Below are positions 49,991 through 62,268 of a stretch of 64,000 nucleotides of DNA, one piece after another (the stretch's first letter is position 1; every line of letters begins with the position of its first letter). The position numbers and the translations under genes are program-made. The stretch is from Macrocystis pyrifera (taxonomy: Eukaryota; Sar; Phaeophyceae; Laminariales; Laminariaceae). Where the stretch lies: assembly GCA_031763025.1 (NCBI GenBank), contig JASSKH010000028.1, positions 1,612,001 to 1,676,000 of the forward strand, written 5' to 3'. Under the pieces are notes generated by a model. It saw only the letters and a program-made list of their open reading frames with translations, was not told the DNA's origin and made no database searches.

Positions 49991-52392
49991 GTACGCACAT
50001 GCCTCGCGGGGTGATAACAGACGACACAAAATCCCCATCATTTTCCGACAGCGAAAACACCACATTTTTTTTGTTCTGAACTGTTACGATACGCGATGGA
50101 ATACTCCGTACCAACGCCACTTTTAATTATAGCGGGGGGTCATATCGTACTCGATACGAGTGCTCGTACCACTGGCACCGGGACGGGAACGGGCGTCGTC
50201 GCAACTGCATATAATCTGGTTGCCGCAAAATATCCATGCCATATTTGTACACGGCAATCGTATCCATGGGGCGATAGAGCACCCGATGCTACTTACTGCT
50301 GTAGTACTCGTACTACGACCGGTATCATAAGAAAGTGGATGAGCGTGCATCAGCAGTACACGAGTCATATGATACTGATGTGCGCTCACAGAAGGCAGCA
50401 GCCATCACCACTACTACCACCGCCACCTCCATCACCACCAAGAAGCTTCTGCTGGTTCTCGGCTGGCGGTAGTGGTCAAGATTGACATGAGGATGGTATT
50501 TGGTATCTGGTCCTTGTGTCTCAAAAATTGTCACGAGCGATATTCGTCAAGTACTCACGCCTAATAAAAAATCATGGCCATGATTACAGATGATCAAGAC
50601 TGAAAATCATGAATATTGGATGACGATTCTGAATAACCAAGGTTACAAAACACTCATCAAGACAAATAAAAGTACGAGTTTTCTCCCTACCGCCTCGATA
50701 CAGACACTCAAGTACTTGATCGAGTGAATTACAAATTTTACAGTCGTGGAGTGAGACTCCTCGCCGACCTTACCGAGCAGAACCACGAGGCTTCCCAGGT
50801 AGCGGCGGGTGACATGTATGAAGCCACCACCGCGAACTCGTAACCGGGGTTTTCTTTGGCTGAGATTTTATCAGCTACGGTGAAAACAAATGATGTTAAA
50901 TAACCGAGGTCGAAAAAAGATGGACGTATTGTTTTGGCTGAAAGAGAAACTATTAATAGTAGACGAGAGCCTAGACCCTAAATACAAGAGAATAATAGTA
51001 ACTATACCAGGTACTGGTAGTCCTTAGTAAGTAATTTCAGACGCAGCGAGGTCACTTAAAGCCGCGCTTTGACGTGAGATTTTTCGTAGGAGTCTCGTCT
51101 GAACCCCTTATATGTGAAATGGACACGCGAGCCAGCCACTGGCGCTATTTTATGTGGTTTCTCTACGAGCCGCAGGTCCCTGGAACGATGCGTGTGGGCA
51201 GTTTTTGTCTTTTGATGCAGATTATCCGTCTAGGATCAATCCCAAAATCACCGCACATCAAACTGCAATCTACTAATTTCTGCTTGCCATCGACCGCCTC
51301 TTTCAGTGTAGCGCCCCCCTCACAGTCTACATAATAACTGGCGTGACGACGCTGGATTATGGTGTGGTCTTTTACCGGTGATCAAGGCATGTGGACAACC
51401 AATTCGTGACCTCAGCTTAGGCACTTTTTAATAAAAATGCCTCCTTTCAGTGTATTTTTCGAAGCTCGCGCCACACAGCCCCCTGTTTGGTATACCTTCA
51501 CCTCTACCCCCTGCAGTCTTGGTCATATAACACGATCGACGAGGTGCCGAGGGTCAACGAATTTCTGTCACGCAATATTCTTCGCGAACAATCGTCTATA
51601 TGTAACCGTACGTAACTATCAGCGGGGATTGGGTGGGGGGATGTTAGCCCCGCCTGTAAGGCCAATTCACACTTGCTCCGAAAAAACAGAGATGGAGCAA
51701 AAAACGACCAACCCGCGACGTTAAAGGTTGGCAATCTACAACAGGTGCGTGCAGTAGCTATGTGCCAACTAACAGGGCGACCGGTGCGATTGGTACACTA
51801 TTCGCGTTGGTTGATGAGCTTGCTGCTTTTCCTCACGGCATCCATTGCCCGGTGTGGAATAAAACACCCGTGCGTACGTAGGTCACCCCGGTTACACCTT
51901 GAAAATGTCAAACACACAATGTTCGGCAAGTGCCTGGTACGTGTTTCGAGTGCATTTATACGTTACCATTTTAGTTTGCGCGCATTCAGTTTGAAATACG
52001 TTTTCTCCGTCTACAACAGCAGCAGCAGCGAGCGACATCAGCGGCAAGAGCGGCGCAGCGCTCGTACGCTTTGAAAAGGAGTCGCACTACTGTGGAGCAA
52101 CCTATTTTGTCGTCCCTCTCTATTACTAATAATAATATTATTATTACGCTGGCCTTCCGACAATATAGCGTAGATGCCGTTCCCATTTAAACCGAATATC
52201 CTTCCGTAAATCAGCAGTATCCCTCATACACTTCTCTGCCAGTCGTTTCCCAATTTCCATTCCCTCTCTATATATGATGAATATTATTGTATCACCCGCC
52301 GCGTTCGTCTCGCCTGAACGTTTTTCCGGCACCCTTCTTCACCCTCCACCCTTCCTGCCCTTTCTCGGTCCGTGTTGTTTCGTTTCGGACAG
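49991..52392. other. No gene securely recognised
   Basis: Short frames on both strands occur, for example minus strand 52,144-52,332 (IIFIIYREGMEIGKRLAEKC then KDIRFKWERHLRYIVG), which looks like a helical protein segment and could be an exon of an unrelated minus-strand gene. No donor or acceptor pair convinced me. An ATT microsatellite lies at 52,124-52,146. Confidence 0.25.
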
Positions 52393-55300
52393 ATGCCGGC
52401 AACCTTGTGTACCAAGCTGTGAAGGCGTATGAACACCCAAACACGTCGTTTGTGTTGTCGGTGAGCTCATAACGTGTACCACTCCACTACATACAGTACA
52501 ATATACAGGGATACCTCGCAAATTGCGACGCGCGCTCGTGAGTCACGTAAGTATGTACACGGTTGGATTTCGCCATATACTGCTGTGTCCCTCCATTTTG
52601 CCGTCGTTCTTTGTATCACTTACAACAAGATCACCGTTCGTCTGGGTGTGTTTTGTGTATAAGTGGGCATGTCACAGATGTGGGTCCATCAACTGTACCG
52701 GGTACGTTTTTTTCTGAGTTGTCGGACCACACTCAGGTTCATTGTTATCGGATCATATGGTTCTCACTTGCGCTGGCTGGCATGCTAATAATCACAAGGA
52801 TACCCTCCCGCACTAGATCATCGCCTAACCGTTTATTGCTGCAGGCTGTGCCACGGAGTCGTGTTCGGATGTGGTGTCTGCCTAGAGCGAAAATACTCAG
52901 GTAGCCTACTCCTCCCCGACAATTAGGGTAAAATGAAGCAGGAGGGTCATGGTGAAGTAGCGCGGGGATTCCCGAAAGCACTCATTACTGCTTACCTGGT
53001 ATATTGTTTCCACAATGGTGTGTATGCGTCGCATGAGCTCGGTTGATGCAGTCAAGCTCCACCTGCGTGTTGGAGATATATGGGACAAACCACTTGTAAT
53101 GTGAGAGTTGGGCATGTTTGCAGCCAATACCAGGTGGGACCTACTTGCTTGATAAACTCCGCCATGACCCACGATTTCAGTATCATGCGTCGAAGGTGGA
53201 GAGACTTCCCATACAATCACATGAGAATATGTTCTCCAAACCAATTCCATGGCGGGTGTCCCGTCCCCTTTCCTCTCCCCCCCCCCCCTTTGTGATTTTC
53301 CAATGCTGCGTTGCCCCAGAACGATGCGTACAAATACCCAGACATCTACGTTTGCACGTACGACTTTTTCGGATGTGACAATGAGACTTTGCTGGAGAAT
53401 TGCACGCGCTCCGCAAAAAGCACAGACAGAGGAAACTCCATGGCAGTTTTCAATCCGAAGGGGGACAATGAACGTAATGTCAGCGTTGGCGTGCGAGATA
53501 CGAGTATGGACGACAAGGTGATTCCCGCCTGCCCTTCTTCCTTGCTACGCTGGCCGATAACGTTGTATATGGAGGCTAGTGGATTGGCGATTTCACCGGG
53601 CTTGTGTTTTATTTCAGTTTGTATTGAAAACAGAAAATATTATATACGTACTGTAGTCCCTTGTCTTGGAAAGAATACAGTATGTACGTCGTTCGTTGAA
53701 ATAATAGTTGATCCTACATAGAACCGTCAATCCAGCAGCCGCGCTCGCGAAAGACATGGGTGTGGTGGTTCAACTGGAGTTGGCCTGCCTTGTAGGCAAG
53801 CGTCTATGCCTTGGGTTGCAAATCTCCAGCAAGACCCGTCGCGCGACAACGCTCAATCCATCAGGATTATCAGCTACAAGTGGTCTGCTGTAATACCAGC
53901 GGACTGCAAAAATGTAACACCCACCCACGTACCGGTACTTACTCTACAAATATATTTGTACAGTTCATACGATGAAACGGGCCTCAAAACGGGGGATTCG
54001 AACCACTGACCTGGGCCTACATACTTGAGCGCTCCACCTCTGACCCAAAAATACAGTTGTGAATCCTGGGGGGGGTGATATTCCATCCACCGAAAACAAA
54101 CGTCTACAAACAGGAACCCCAAATAGGGGACACAAATAACATTCCCTGGAGATGAACACCCCCCAAAAAAATGACGATTCTCTCGATCTCGATGATGCCC
54201 TCTCATCACGGGGCTCAAGTACCTCGTCTCCAGGAGGACACCTCTGGACGCCTCCCGCTCGTCGTGTTTGTCATCGTCAACTCGTCTTTCGCCGGGGCGC
54301 CGGGGCCCCTGTGTGTGAGAGGCGTGGTGCGCCGTTGCGAGAAGTCGAGTGGCGCTCGAGACAGCGGATGCCTCGCAGGCCATACTAAACCCGAAGATTT
54401 ACTGGAGAGTTAAACGGGCGTCACGGCATAATGGAGTTGCATACGAAGGATTGTCATCGTTGAGTTGAATCGCTCGACTGTTTCAGTGCATCGTCTGTGT
54501 CGACGCCACCAATAAGAGCCCATGAACCCCCTGTGCTGTTTGCGATCGGTCATTGCCTCTTTGGATGGCCTTGTGGGGAGGATCCTGGTCAGTCTTGAAC
54601 GTTCGCAAGTAATGACACGGTTAAAACGGCACAGCTGCGGTGCATCTGCCTGACCCTCTTCCCTCGACATTTTGTTATTTCCGACGAACTTGAGCGCCCT
54701 TCTTTCAGGGGGTGATTTTGTTCCTGTTTTCCAAAGATCATCCTCGAGTAAATGTTCATAAAAATCGACAAACTTCCTGTATTGCTTTAAACGACTCTTA
54801 ACTTCTTAAAAACCGCCCTTTCGTTTTTTTGAGAACAAGATACCCTGGGTTAGTGAGTAATATGTTTTGTGAGGCTTCGCAAGCGTGTGATGCTGTGACA
54901 GATGTCCAAGTCTTGTGTAGATGGCGCATACCACGCCATCTCCAACCCAAAGCTGGTTTTATCTACGTTCAGTCGTGTCTACTATATCGTCCCTATACCG
55001 TCTGTGCTCACGTCTATGTTGTGACCGCGTCCTTATGTGTTGCATCGTGCTGCATCGCAGAACTCGTCGAAGAGAGGCTGGTGCGTTTCCTTCAACGCTT
55101 CGGATATAGATATTCCCGATGGCGAACGACTTCCAGAAGACTACATTCTCCTGAACGTGAGGGACCGAATAGCATGGATAGTCCACCGAACGAACCGGTG
55201 TGGCCTAGCGAAAGAAAACATTCAAGTCCACCAGCGAAACTACACGCACGTTTTTGTGGAGAGCCCGGCAATGCCGACAGATTATTGCCGCCGGACCAAG

Positions 55301-55578
55301 AAAGCGATGTGCTTCCTCTAACCCAAGCATATACGTATATGGCATGTTTGCAACGCTCTCTTGGCGACGCGCAGTTTTTTTTATGTCAAACGGCATCAGC
55401 GAACTGCACACACGCCGCCTAACCAAACGTTTTTCTAGCGGAGTAAGTGAGGAACACCCTCCTTCCCTGGTTGCGACCTCGTTCTCCGTTGTTGACGAAA
55501 GATGTACTGGTACCCGGGTGGGAGCGCAAACAATTCGGATACGTGCATCAACGAGCAGGGCGAGTGGGAAGATCACAG
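52393..55578 (+). CDS. Candidate host gene, multi-exon, cysteine-containing extracellular-type protein
   Basis: Proposed exons: 52,393-52,460 (AGNLVYQAVKAYEHPNTSFV), 53,124-53,255, 53,320-53,517, 53,830-53,913, ~54,854-54,966, 55,061-55,156, 55,281-55,442, 55,502-55,578. All but the first and last have frame-preserving (phase 0) junctions, and most have GT-AG ends with pyrimidine-rich acceptors; the donor after 55,442 is GTAAGTGAG. Notable text: YKYPDIYVCTYDFFGCDNET, QDPSRDNAQSIRIISYKWSA, FNASDIDIPDGERLPEDY, WYPGGSANNSDTCINEQGEW. Several cysteines and NxS/T sequons suggest a secreted or cell-surface protein; there is no recognised family. The start, some internal exons and the 3' end are missing; an LTR begins at 55,739. 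Exon choice is by eye and may be partly wrong. Confidence 0.45.
53985..54066 (-). mobile_element. tRNA-like sequence (SINE head or tRNA pseudogene)
   Basis: On the minus strand, GGTCAGAGGTGGAGCGCTC (box A-like) and GTGGTTCGAATCCCCCG (box B) have tRNA spacing. The anticodon arm does not pair well and the acceptor stem is weak, so it is unlikely to be a working tRNA. It falls in an intron of the candidate gene. Confidence 0.55.
54067..54853. other. Putative intron or unassigned sequence
   Basis: Frames on both strands (54,152-54,388 +, 53,874-54,383 -) overlap and neither shows splice-consistent coding. If the gene model is right this belongs to a long intron. Confidence 0.3.
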
Positions 55579-55738
55579 GTGAAGCATAATGCACAAAAAC
55601 GTCCCATCCGTGGCACTGATTAGGCATGCGAACACTTCTTTAAACACTGGCGATCGGGCTGCATCGTATGGTCGATACTGTAGCTCAATCATCTTTTTTT
55701 GTTCGACCTATTTTCCAACTGGAATCCCAAAGGAGTAT

Positions 55739-56035
55739 GTTCAGAGTGTTCACATACTTGGTGCATGGATTCATGTGTAGCGGTATTTGGGAGTTCCAAA
55801 CAGGAAATATGCGTGTTTCTGTGTGGAGCGTTCCACGGGTTGTGACGTGTTTTGTTCCGTGACTTCGTGTTCGACTACATATTGTTCCCCTTTCTTCCTT
55901 GTCTTATGTGTTCAACGTGAATAATATACATATATATATATACAAGGTTCCCCTTCGGGATGTGGGTGGCATCAAATCCGGAGGGTGTCGCAGGTTGAAA
56001 AGGGAGACGCAGCTAAAACCCTTGCACCTCTGGTT
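55739..56035 (+). repeat. LTR segment: U3 of the 40-45 kb type joined to the other R-U5 type
   Basis: TGTTCAGAGTGTTCACATAC starts it, and GGATTCATGTGTAGCGGTAT, AATATGCGTGTTTCTGTGTG and CCCTTTCTTCCTTGTCTTAT match the minus-strand LTR at 40-44.9 kb. After the TATA run (ATATATATATAC, 55,931-55,942) it continues as AAGGTTCCCCTTCGGG and GGGTGTCGCAGG, the R-U5-like module of the 28.5 and 59.4 kb repeats. Confidence 0.7.
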
Positions 56036-56080
56036 TGACTAAAAATGATGTCCCAGTAAAGTGAGCCATGGGCTACAGTC

Positions 56081-56435
56081 AGTAGTAGTACTGTATTATT
56101 GCTATAAAAGCGAAGAGTAGTAGTATAGTCTTCGATGTTCTCGCATGTTTTGGCGTATAGGAGGCATGGACTACTGCTGTATTGCTCAAAGGAAAGCGTA
56201 GCCCTCAGAAGGAAATTGACGGGATTTGCATCATCCAGGGATGCATCATCGTTATATGTGTAGTAGTACTGTAATATTGCTAAAAGCGAAGAGTAGTAGT
56301 ATAGTGTTCGATGCTCTCGCATGTCTTGGTGTATAGGAGGCATGGACTACTGTATTGCTCAAAGGAAAGCGTAGCCCTCAGAAGGAAATTATCGGTGTTT
56401 ATATCATCCAGGTATTTATCGCGTGGGTGGGATCT
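56081..56435. repeat. Tandem duplication of ~178 bp
   Basis: GTAGTAGTACTGTA ... GGAGGCATGGACTACTG ... AGCCCTCAGAAGGAAATT occurs twice, at 56,081 and 56,260. It follows the R-U5-like module. Confidence 0.85.
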
Positions 56436-56459
56436 GTATCATCGATATATGTGTGACCC

Positions 56460-58270
56460 TTGATGATCTGAACACCTCTACGGGGTGAAGTCTGCACGAT
56501 CTGCATGAACTACACATGTTAATCGAACATACATGTACCGTGATTAACTGATGAATACCTTCGCGTGGGTGGGTCTGCATTATCTGAAGGCATCTGTGCG
56601 ATCTGCAGGATCTGTCCGATCTGCAGGATTAGTATAATGTAGATGTATCAGCCTTTTTGGCGGTGATATCTGCTTGATCTTTTACTACTGCACTTGCGTG
56701 CCGAGTAGGATGATCTGAATGCCAAGTGTGCAATATGTGGAGGATCTGTCTGCATGATCTAAAGGATCTAATATCTACACACTCAAACTAGTTTGCCTGG
56801 GGAGACATGGACGTTCCGTATCATTTGCACTTGTGTGCCAGGTGGGAGCTGGTTGACATCAATGACATGCACATGTTTAGCCTGAAGGAGATCTGTGTGG
56901 TTACAATTTTCATAGCTGTGTACCTGAGTAGAATCAGTGTGATCTGTATAGTCAGTGCATTTCGACCGGGATGGGATCTGTCCGATCTGCGTGATCTGTA
57001 TATCTTGAGCGAGATAGGGTATGTACGATCTGCATGATCTGCACATGTTTATCAGTGGGTGTAATTGATCTGCAGGATCTGTATAATCTGCAGGATCCGT
57101 ATGATCTACCTGGGCGGAATCTGTGTGATCTGTATGATCTGTACACAAGGATAGGGTATGTACGATCTGCATGATATGCACATTTTTATCGGTGGGTCTG
57201 CATGATCTACAGGATCTGTATGATCTGCAGGATCTTATTGTTCTGCGGTATTTCTGTATGATCTGGAGGATCTGTCAAATCTGGATGCTTCACACTTGTT
57301 TACAGCATGTTTAGCCGGGATGGGGTCTGTAACAGGTATTAATAGATATTTCACAGGTGTGTACCTGAGGGGGAACTTGCAGGACTTCTTTATGATGTGA
57401 AGGACGTGTAAAAACTGAACACTTCACACTTGTTGACATCATGTTTAGCCGATATGGGGTCTGTATGAGGTAGATATTTCACACGTTTGTACCTGAATGG
57501 GAACTTCATCTGTGTGGTATGTACCTACTGTATGTGTAATCTGCAGGGTCTGTATGATCTGTACACATTTGCGATCTGCAGGATCTGTATGATCTACTTG
57601 AGTGGAGTCTGTGTGATCTGCATGATCTGTTCATCTTGACCGGGATGGGGTCTGTATGATCTGCATGATCTGCACATGTTTGTTGGTGGGTTTGCATGAC
57701 CTGCAAGAATTATATGATCTGCAGGATCTGTAATATCTGGCAGGTGTTGACCTGAGGAGTATGTTGATGTGTGTGATCTGTACATATTTACCGGGTGGTA
57801 TCTGTATGATGACGTAGATGTGTCACACGTGTGTACCTGAGTGGGAACTTGCAGGATTTCTGGATGATCTGCAGCATTTGTATACCTGGACACTTCATAA
57901 TTGTTTACATCATGTTTAGCCGGGATAGGGTCCGTATGAGGTAGATGTTCACCCGTGTGTACCTTAGTGGGAACTTGATCTGTGTGATGTGTACATATAT
58001 CTGATCTGCGGGATCTGTATGATCTACCTGAGTGGAATATATATGATCTTTATGATATGTTCATCTTGACCGGGATGGGGTCTGTACAATCTGCATGATC
58101 TGCACATATTAACGGGTGGGTTTGCAGGACCTGCAGGATCTGTATGATCTATGTGATCCGCGGGATCTGTAATATTTGGCAGGTGTGTACCTGAGTGAGA
58201 TTTTGGTCTGTGTAATCTGTGCGTCTTTACCGGGTGGGGTCTGTATGATCTGCATGAACTGCATATGTTT
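56460..58270. repeat. GATCTG satellite with higher-order structure
   Basis: Nearly 1.8 kb of degenerate 8-10-base units (GATCTGCAT, GATCTGTAT, GATCTGCAG), with very high GATC density. Longer phrases recur: GTTCATCTTGACCGGGATGG at 57,629 and 58,057, a period of about 428 bases, and TGTGTACCTGAGTGGGAACT near 57,830 and in variants elsewhere. Minus-strand frames rich in C, R, S and Y are by-products of the repeat. Confidence 0.85.
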
Positions 58271-58486
58271 CGTCGGAAGATCAAGTAATCATTCAAAACA
58301 AATCAACATCGAAAATTAGTTGATGGACAACCCTATACACGCGCAACGCAATTAGCACCCGGTACAAAATATACTGGTACACGAAAAGGCCAGGGTGCGA
58401 TAAAAACATCAGCCGCACGGACGCAAAAAAAAACTAAGAGTAACAACAAGGAAAACAACTTGCACCAGCAACAACAGCAGTAGTAA

Positions 58487-58869
58487 CTATACCGTGACAG
58501 TGTGCAGCAGCAGCGTCAAGAGCGCCAAGATAAGCCACCGTGTGACACGGGCGAAAAAATACTTTGGGTAGCAGCAAGAAAAGGCGCCAGCAGCAAAAGT
58601 AGTAGTAGAAGCTATACCGTGATTGTGCGCAGCAGTGTGAAGCAGCAGCGGCAGCAACAACAGGAGCAGCACGATAACCAACCGCGTGGTACGGGCAAAA
58701 ATAAAATAAGGTAGCAGCAAGAAAAGCAACCCGTGCCAGCAAGAGTAGCAGCTATACCGTGATTGTGTCTAGCAGTAACGGCAGCAACAGGAGTAGTAGG
58801 ATAATATGCAAACCGTGTGGCACGGGCACATTGTACGAAGGGCAGTGAACACCCGGCTATTGCACGCAA
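58487..58869. repeat. ~125-140-bp tandem repeat, three units
   Basis: CTATACCGTGA starts units at 58,487, 58,612 and 58,752. Each unit contains a CAG-rich stretch, GTGTGACACGGGC-like text and GTAGCAGCAAGAAAAG. Confidence 0.8.
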
Positions 58870-59364
58870 CGCAATGCGTGGTTGAATCGCACCGAGATAC
58901 TAAAAAAATGCTACCAGGTATGTACGTGGTGGATACAGCATTTTCTCACGTCTTCTGGCCAAGTAGTGACGAGCACACGAGCATTCAGCAGTAGCAGCGG
59001 CGGCAACACTCAGCTGCACACGAGCAACACTCGTACGCCTGTTGCTGGTTCTCTTGTACTGCTGCGTACTGCTCGAGCAGCACTCGAGCGCACGAGCATG
59101 ATGAGTAGCTTTCCAAGCCTCGGCAAAAACAAACACAGGACCACGAACGCTCGGTTGCCCAAGCGCAACGAGCACGAGACGAACACGAGCACGCCAAGCA
59201 ACCATGGGCGCACGAGCGCTCAGCAGCAGAGAAGCAGCACCCAACGACACTCGAGCAACACTCGACTCGAGCAGTACTCGCACGCCTGTTGTTGCTGTTG
59301 TTTTACTGCCGCAGCTCGAGCAGCACGAGCTCGAGCAGCACTGCTGTCATTTGGTACGACGTAA
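58870..59364 (+). repeat. CTCGAGCAGCACGAG-rich segment upstream of the R-U5-like module
   Basis: Repeated AGCACGAG and CTCGAGCAGCA words. A nearly equal segment is at 62,945-63,330. In both cases LTR-like modules follow, so this could be the U3 of a third LTR type. Confidence 0.5.
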
Positions 59365-61475
59365 TACAAGGTTCCCCTTCGGGATGTGGGTAGCGTGAAA
59401 TCCCGGGGGCGTCGAAAGGCGAAAAAGGAGTCAAAGGTAACACCTGTATAGCTGTTTTTGGTGGAAACGGGAGCCATGGGTTAGCGTGTTACCTGAAGGA
59501 AAGAGTAATAATTATTTATAGTAGTCGGCAGGAACCAATTACTACTCTTTCTGTGGTGGATACTGCACTACTACATACGTAAGACCGAAACAAAACGCCG
59601 AGAGTTCGACAGGCAGCTTTTATGTCCGATGGAAAGTGTCGTGAACGAGTATCGCGAGGGTCGTCTCCACAACCAGCCTAACCATCCCCCGTAATACGTC
59701 TGGCATGGTTGAGTTTTTCACTGCGCTATTATATGCGTGTCGAAAAAGATGCCACCACCCTCCTCACGTCGCCAACCGCAGACGATGGTGTGAGTCTGCC
59801 GAAACCGTGACCGCATTCATATTAGCATGTGCACGGCGCGTGCCCACCCCCAGGATAGAACCGCGTGGGGAAGACACGAGATAGCGAAACCTGCAGAAGG
59901 TGATTGCCGCAGGACTGCATGCGTACTTCGAAGCGTACCTCGCTGAAACCGAACGACTACTAGCGAACAACGACCAATGAGGCTTTTACAAGCACCTTAA
60001 GAGTACGGTAGGATTGGAAGGGACTAAAGCGAGAAGCGAACAGTATTAGGACGAGGATGGCACGAACTGCTGTTGCGGGATAAGGTGCGAATTCGGGTGA
60101 ACGGTGGGGAGGTTTTACTTGCACGCGGAAGCATGGGTTGACTACTATACATACCGTCACTTTACACCACCACCACTACTACGCAGATGTAGCACAGGTA
60201 GAAGCAGCATACACTCTACCAAATACTGCGTGGTACACTACTACTACAGTACTACTATTACTACTACGACTACTAACCATACTACTACCAAGTACTACTT
60301 GATCAAACGCTCATACAATATACAGAATCCAACCTCAGAGATGTCAAATAACCACGCGGTACCATGGATTGGGGCATGACTGCTTCGTATATGCAATATT
60401 GTTCCTATTATATATACACCGCCACCAGTAATACGTAGATGCCAGTAATACGTAGATGCAGTACGACGTACAGGTAGAAGCAGCATAAATAAATATCATA
60501 CTGCAAATACCTACTATTAATGCTACTACTGTTGTTCGTATAATACTAATACTTCGACGCAACGGCGACGAAGAATACAAGCGGTACCATGAGTTGGGGG
60601 CATGACTACACTGTTGCTGTTAATGTACACCACTACAACTATGCAGATAGGTGTACTGTGGTAAAGGTAGAAGCAGGATGCACGCCACAAACTACCTGAT
60701 GCTTTATTTTTACCAATCCGCCGGAGAATAAAATTGAACTTAAAAATAAAACTGATACTATACTACAGTACGAGTATCTTGATGATTTTGTAAAATGTAC
60801 AGGCTACCTATTATATTGGGTTGAGGGCGTCTATCTACTACTGCTTTTATTGGCCAGGTAAAAGCAGTATGCAGAGGTAGACGGACCGAGGGAGCCAGTT
60901 TCATGTTCACGTACGTACTCGGTGTGAGGTGTGTGGTGTACGTCAAAGGGCTCAGGTGAAACATGTATGACGCTCGACAGCTCGACAGACATGTATTGCT
61001 GCTGCTGTATCTGCTGCTGCTGGGTGAAGTTTATAACAAAAACGGGCGATTTCAAAATTATTGAGATTTTCAACCCAGAGAAAGTTCAGCAGAGGAAACT
61101 CTCGTGCTCGTGCGGAATTGACTGTTTTTTACTGCTCGCCACGACTGGGTAGGTTTCCCAGCATAAAGCACCGTAAAAAAATAACACGAGACCACGATCA
61201 CTCGGTTGCTCGACCTGGTGAACACTGCACACACATACTACGCGAACACTGATGTTGTACTACTGCTGCGGTTGTAGTGCGCACAGTGGCTGGGCGTTGC
61301 TTTTGAATTACGGAAGAAGTTCGTACGAATCCTCGTCCTGCCCCTGCGCAGCATCTAATTTGTTGCACCTTCCTAAAGATAATGTATGTGTTCGTTCCTA
61401 CTTGCTAGATCGACAGGAATCACGGCCCACACACAAACTGCGCTATCCGTGGCCGCCTCAAAAGGAAGAGCTTGA
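59365..61475 (+). repeat. 2-kb LTR-like repeat family, copy 2, with LINE fragment
   Basis: TACAAGGTTCCCCTTCGGG at the start and the same succession of blocks as 28,465-30,250 (AGGTAGAAGCAGCA, GGTACCATGGATTGGGG, GACGCTCGACAG, CTCGGTTGCTCGACCTGG). It is interrupted at 59,583-60,118 by an internal LINE piece. The expected last part is found inverted at 61,480-61,870. Confidence 0.6.
59583..60118 (+). pseudogene. Internal LINE fragment (endonuclease end to RT connection)
   Basis: Matches 33,955-34,525 (AACGCCGAGAGTTCGACAGG ... GGTGGGGAGGTTTTAC). Many single- and few-base deletions break all frames. It lacks both the LINE 5' part and the 3' terminus, which is not what target-primed reverse transcription normally leaves. 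At GAGTTTTTCACTG it has the T count expected for an open RT frame. Confidence 0.85.
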
Positions 61476-61479
61476 TGTA

Positions 61480-61870
61480 CGTTCTCCCTTTTCAACTTGC
61501 GACACCCCCCGGATTTCACGCCGCCCGCATCCCGACGGGGAACCTTGTATTACTTTGAACCGAACATACTTTTTTTCCGGAATATTTTACTCTTCTCGTC
61601 CGGCCGCGGGTCTTCTCTCGCACTCTAGGCTGCGTGGCACACAGGGAGCCCGCGTGTACGGCGCAAATGCGAGCCCCGGTCGAAGTCCGTGGCGCGTGCT
61701 CTGGGCCTCCGAAGTCGAGAATTCAGGCATATAACTACGGGGTGCCATTCCGACCTGCTAGTAGAGCCAAGCAGGACAATGTAGACCCCACAAGTTTTAA
61801 GATTTTTGTCTGCTGCTGGCTGCTGCTGTATCATGTCTGATCATACCGTCACTTGAGCTCTCTACAGAGG
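61480..61870 (-). repeat. Inverted LTR-type segment: U3 plus R-U5-like module
   Basis: Read on the minus strand: GACATGATACAGCAGCAG, CTTGTGGGGTCTACATTG, ACTTCGGAGGCCCAGAGCAC, AGACCCGCGGCCGGACGAG, TTCAAAGTAATAC, AAGGTTCCCCGTCGGG, GTGTCGCAAGTTGAAAAG. This is the end of the 28.5-30.5 kb repeat followed by the beginning of the same repeat, that is, a U3 to R-U5 junction, in inverse orientation to its neighbour. Confidence 0.65.
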
Positions 61871-61933
61871 CAGCCACGGCACAGCAACGGAGGAACCGTG
61901 CTCACACACATTATTGACATATTGACAGGTACC

Positions 61934-62268
61934 ACAGAGTGTGCAAGTCTAACCCATACTACGTTAAAGGCGATAACGCTTACGACAGCTTCGATTTCGG
62001 CTACCGCACCATATACCTCGACCCCTCACGACCCTGTTATTTCACTCCGCTACCTTGTCCAAGCTCCATTCTCACTGAATATCACTACGCCCCTCGCGAT
62101 TCTCTTCGGGAAACCTCAACGACCGAACAGGGTTCACCATCCAGTGATCTTTCAGCCCCCCCGCTCCATCGGGTTCCCCCGTTTGAACGAGATATGAAGG
62201 CATGCAGGGCAGCTCAAGTCAACATACGTGCCAAGATATATCAGGGCGCACCTAATAATATAGTTTAG
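61934..62268 (+). CDS. Candidate terminal exon or ORF, unknown product
   Basis: After ATTGACAG (possible acceptor) an open frame of about 110 codons runs to TAG at 62,266-62,268: YHRVCKSNPYYVKGDNAYDS, FGYRTIYLDPSRPCYFTPLP, EYHYAPRDSLRETSTTEQGS, ending RAKIYQGAPNNIV. The amino-acid mix is protein-like (aromatic, charged and cysteine residues evenly spread), unlike the repeat shadows nearby. There is no recognised domain. It could be the last exon of a gene disrupted by the LTR material upstream. Confidence 0.3.

Noticed and set aside
53038..53095. Additional exon upstream of 53,124 (KLHLRVGDIWDKPL)
   Set aside because: The reading frame fits in phase 0, but the implied intron would be only 28 bases.
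53996..54066. Functional tRNA gene
   Set aside because: Box A and B are good but the anticodon and acceptor stems do not pair properly.
56783..58296. Several minus-strand ORFs rich in C, R, S, Y (TDHTD-type repeats)
   Set aside because: Direct translation of the GATCTG satellite in different frames.
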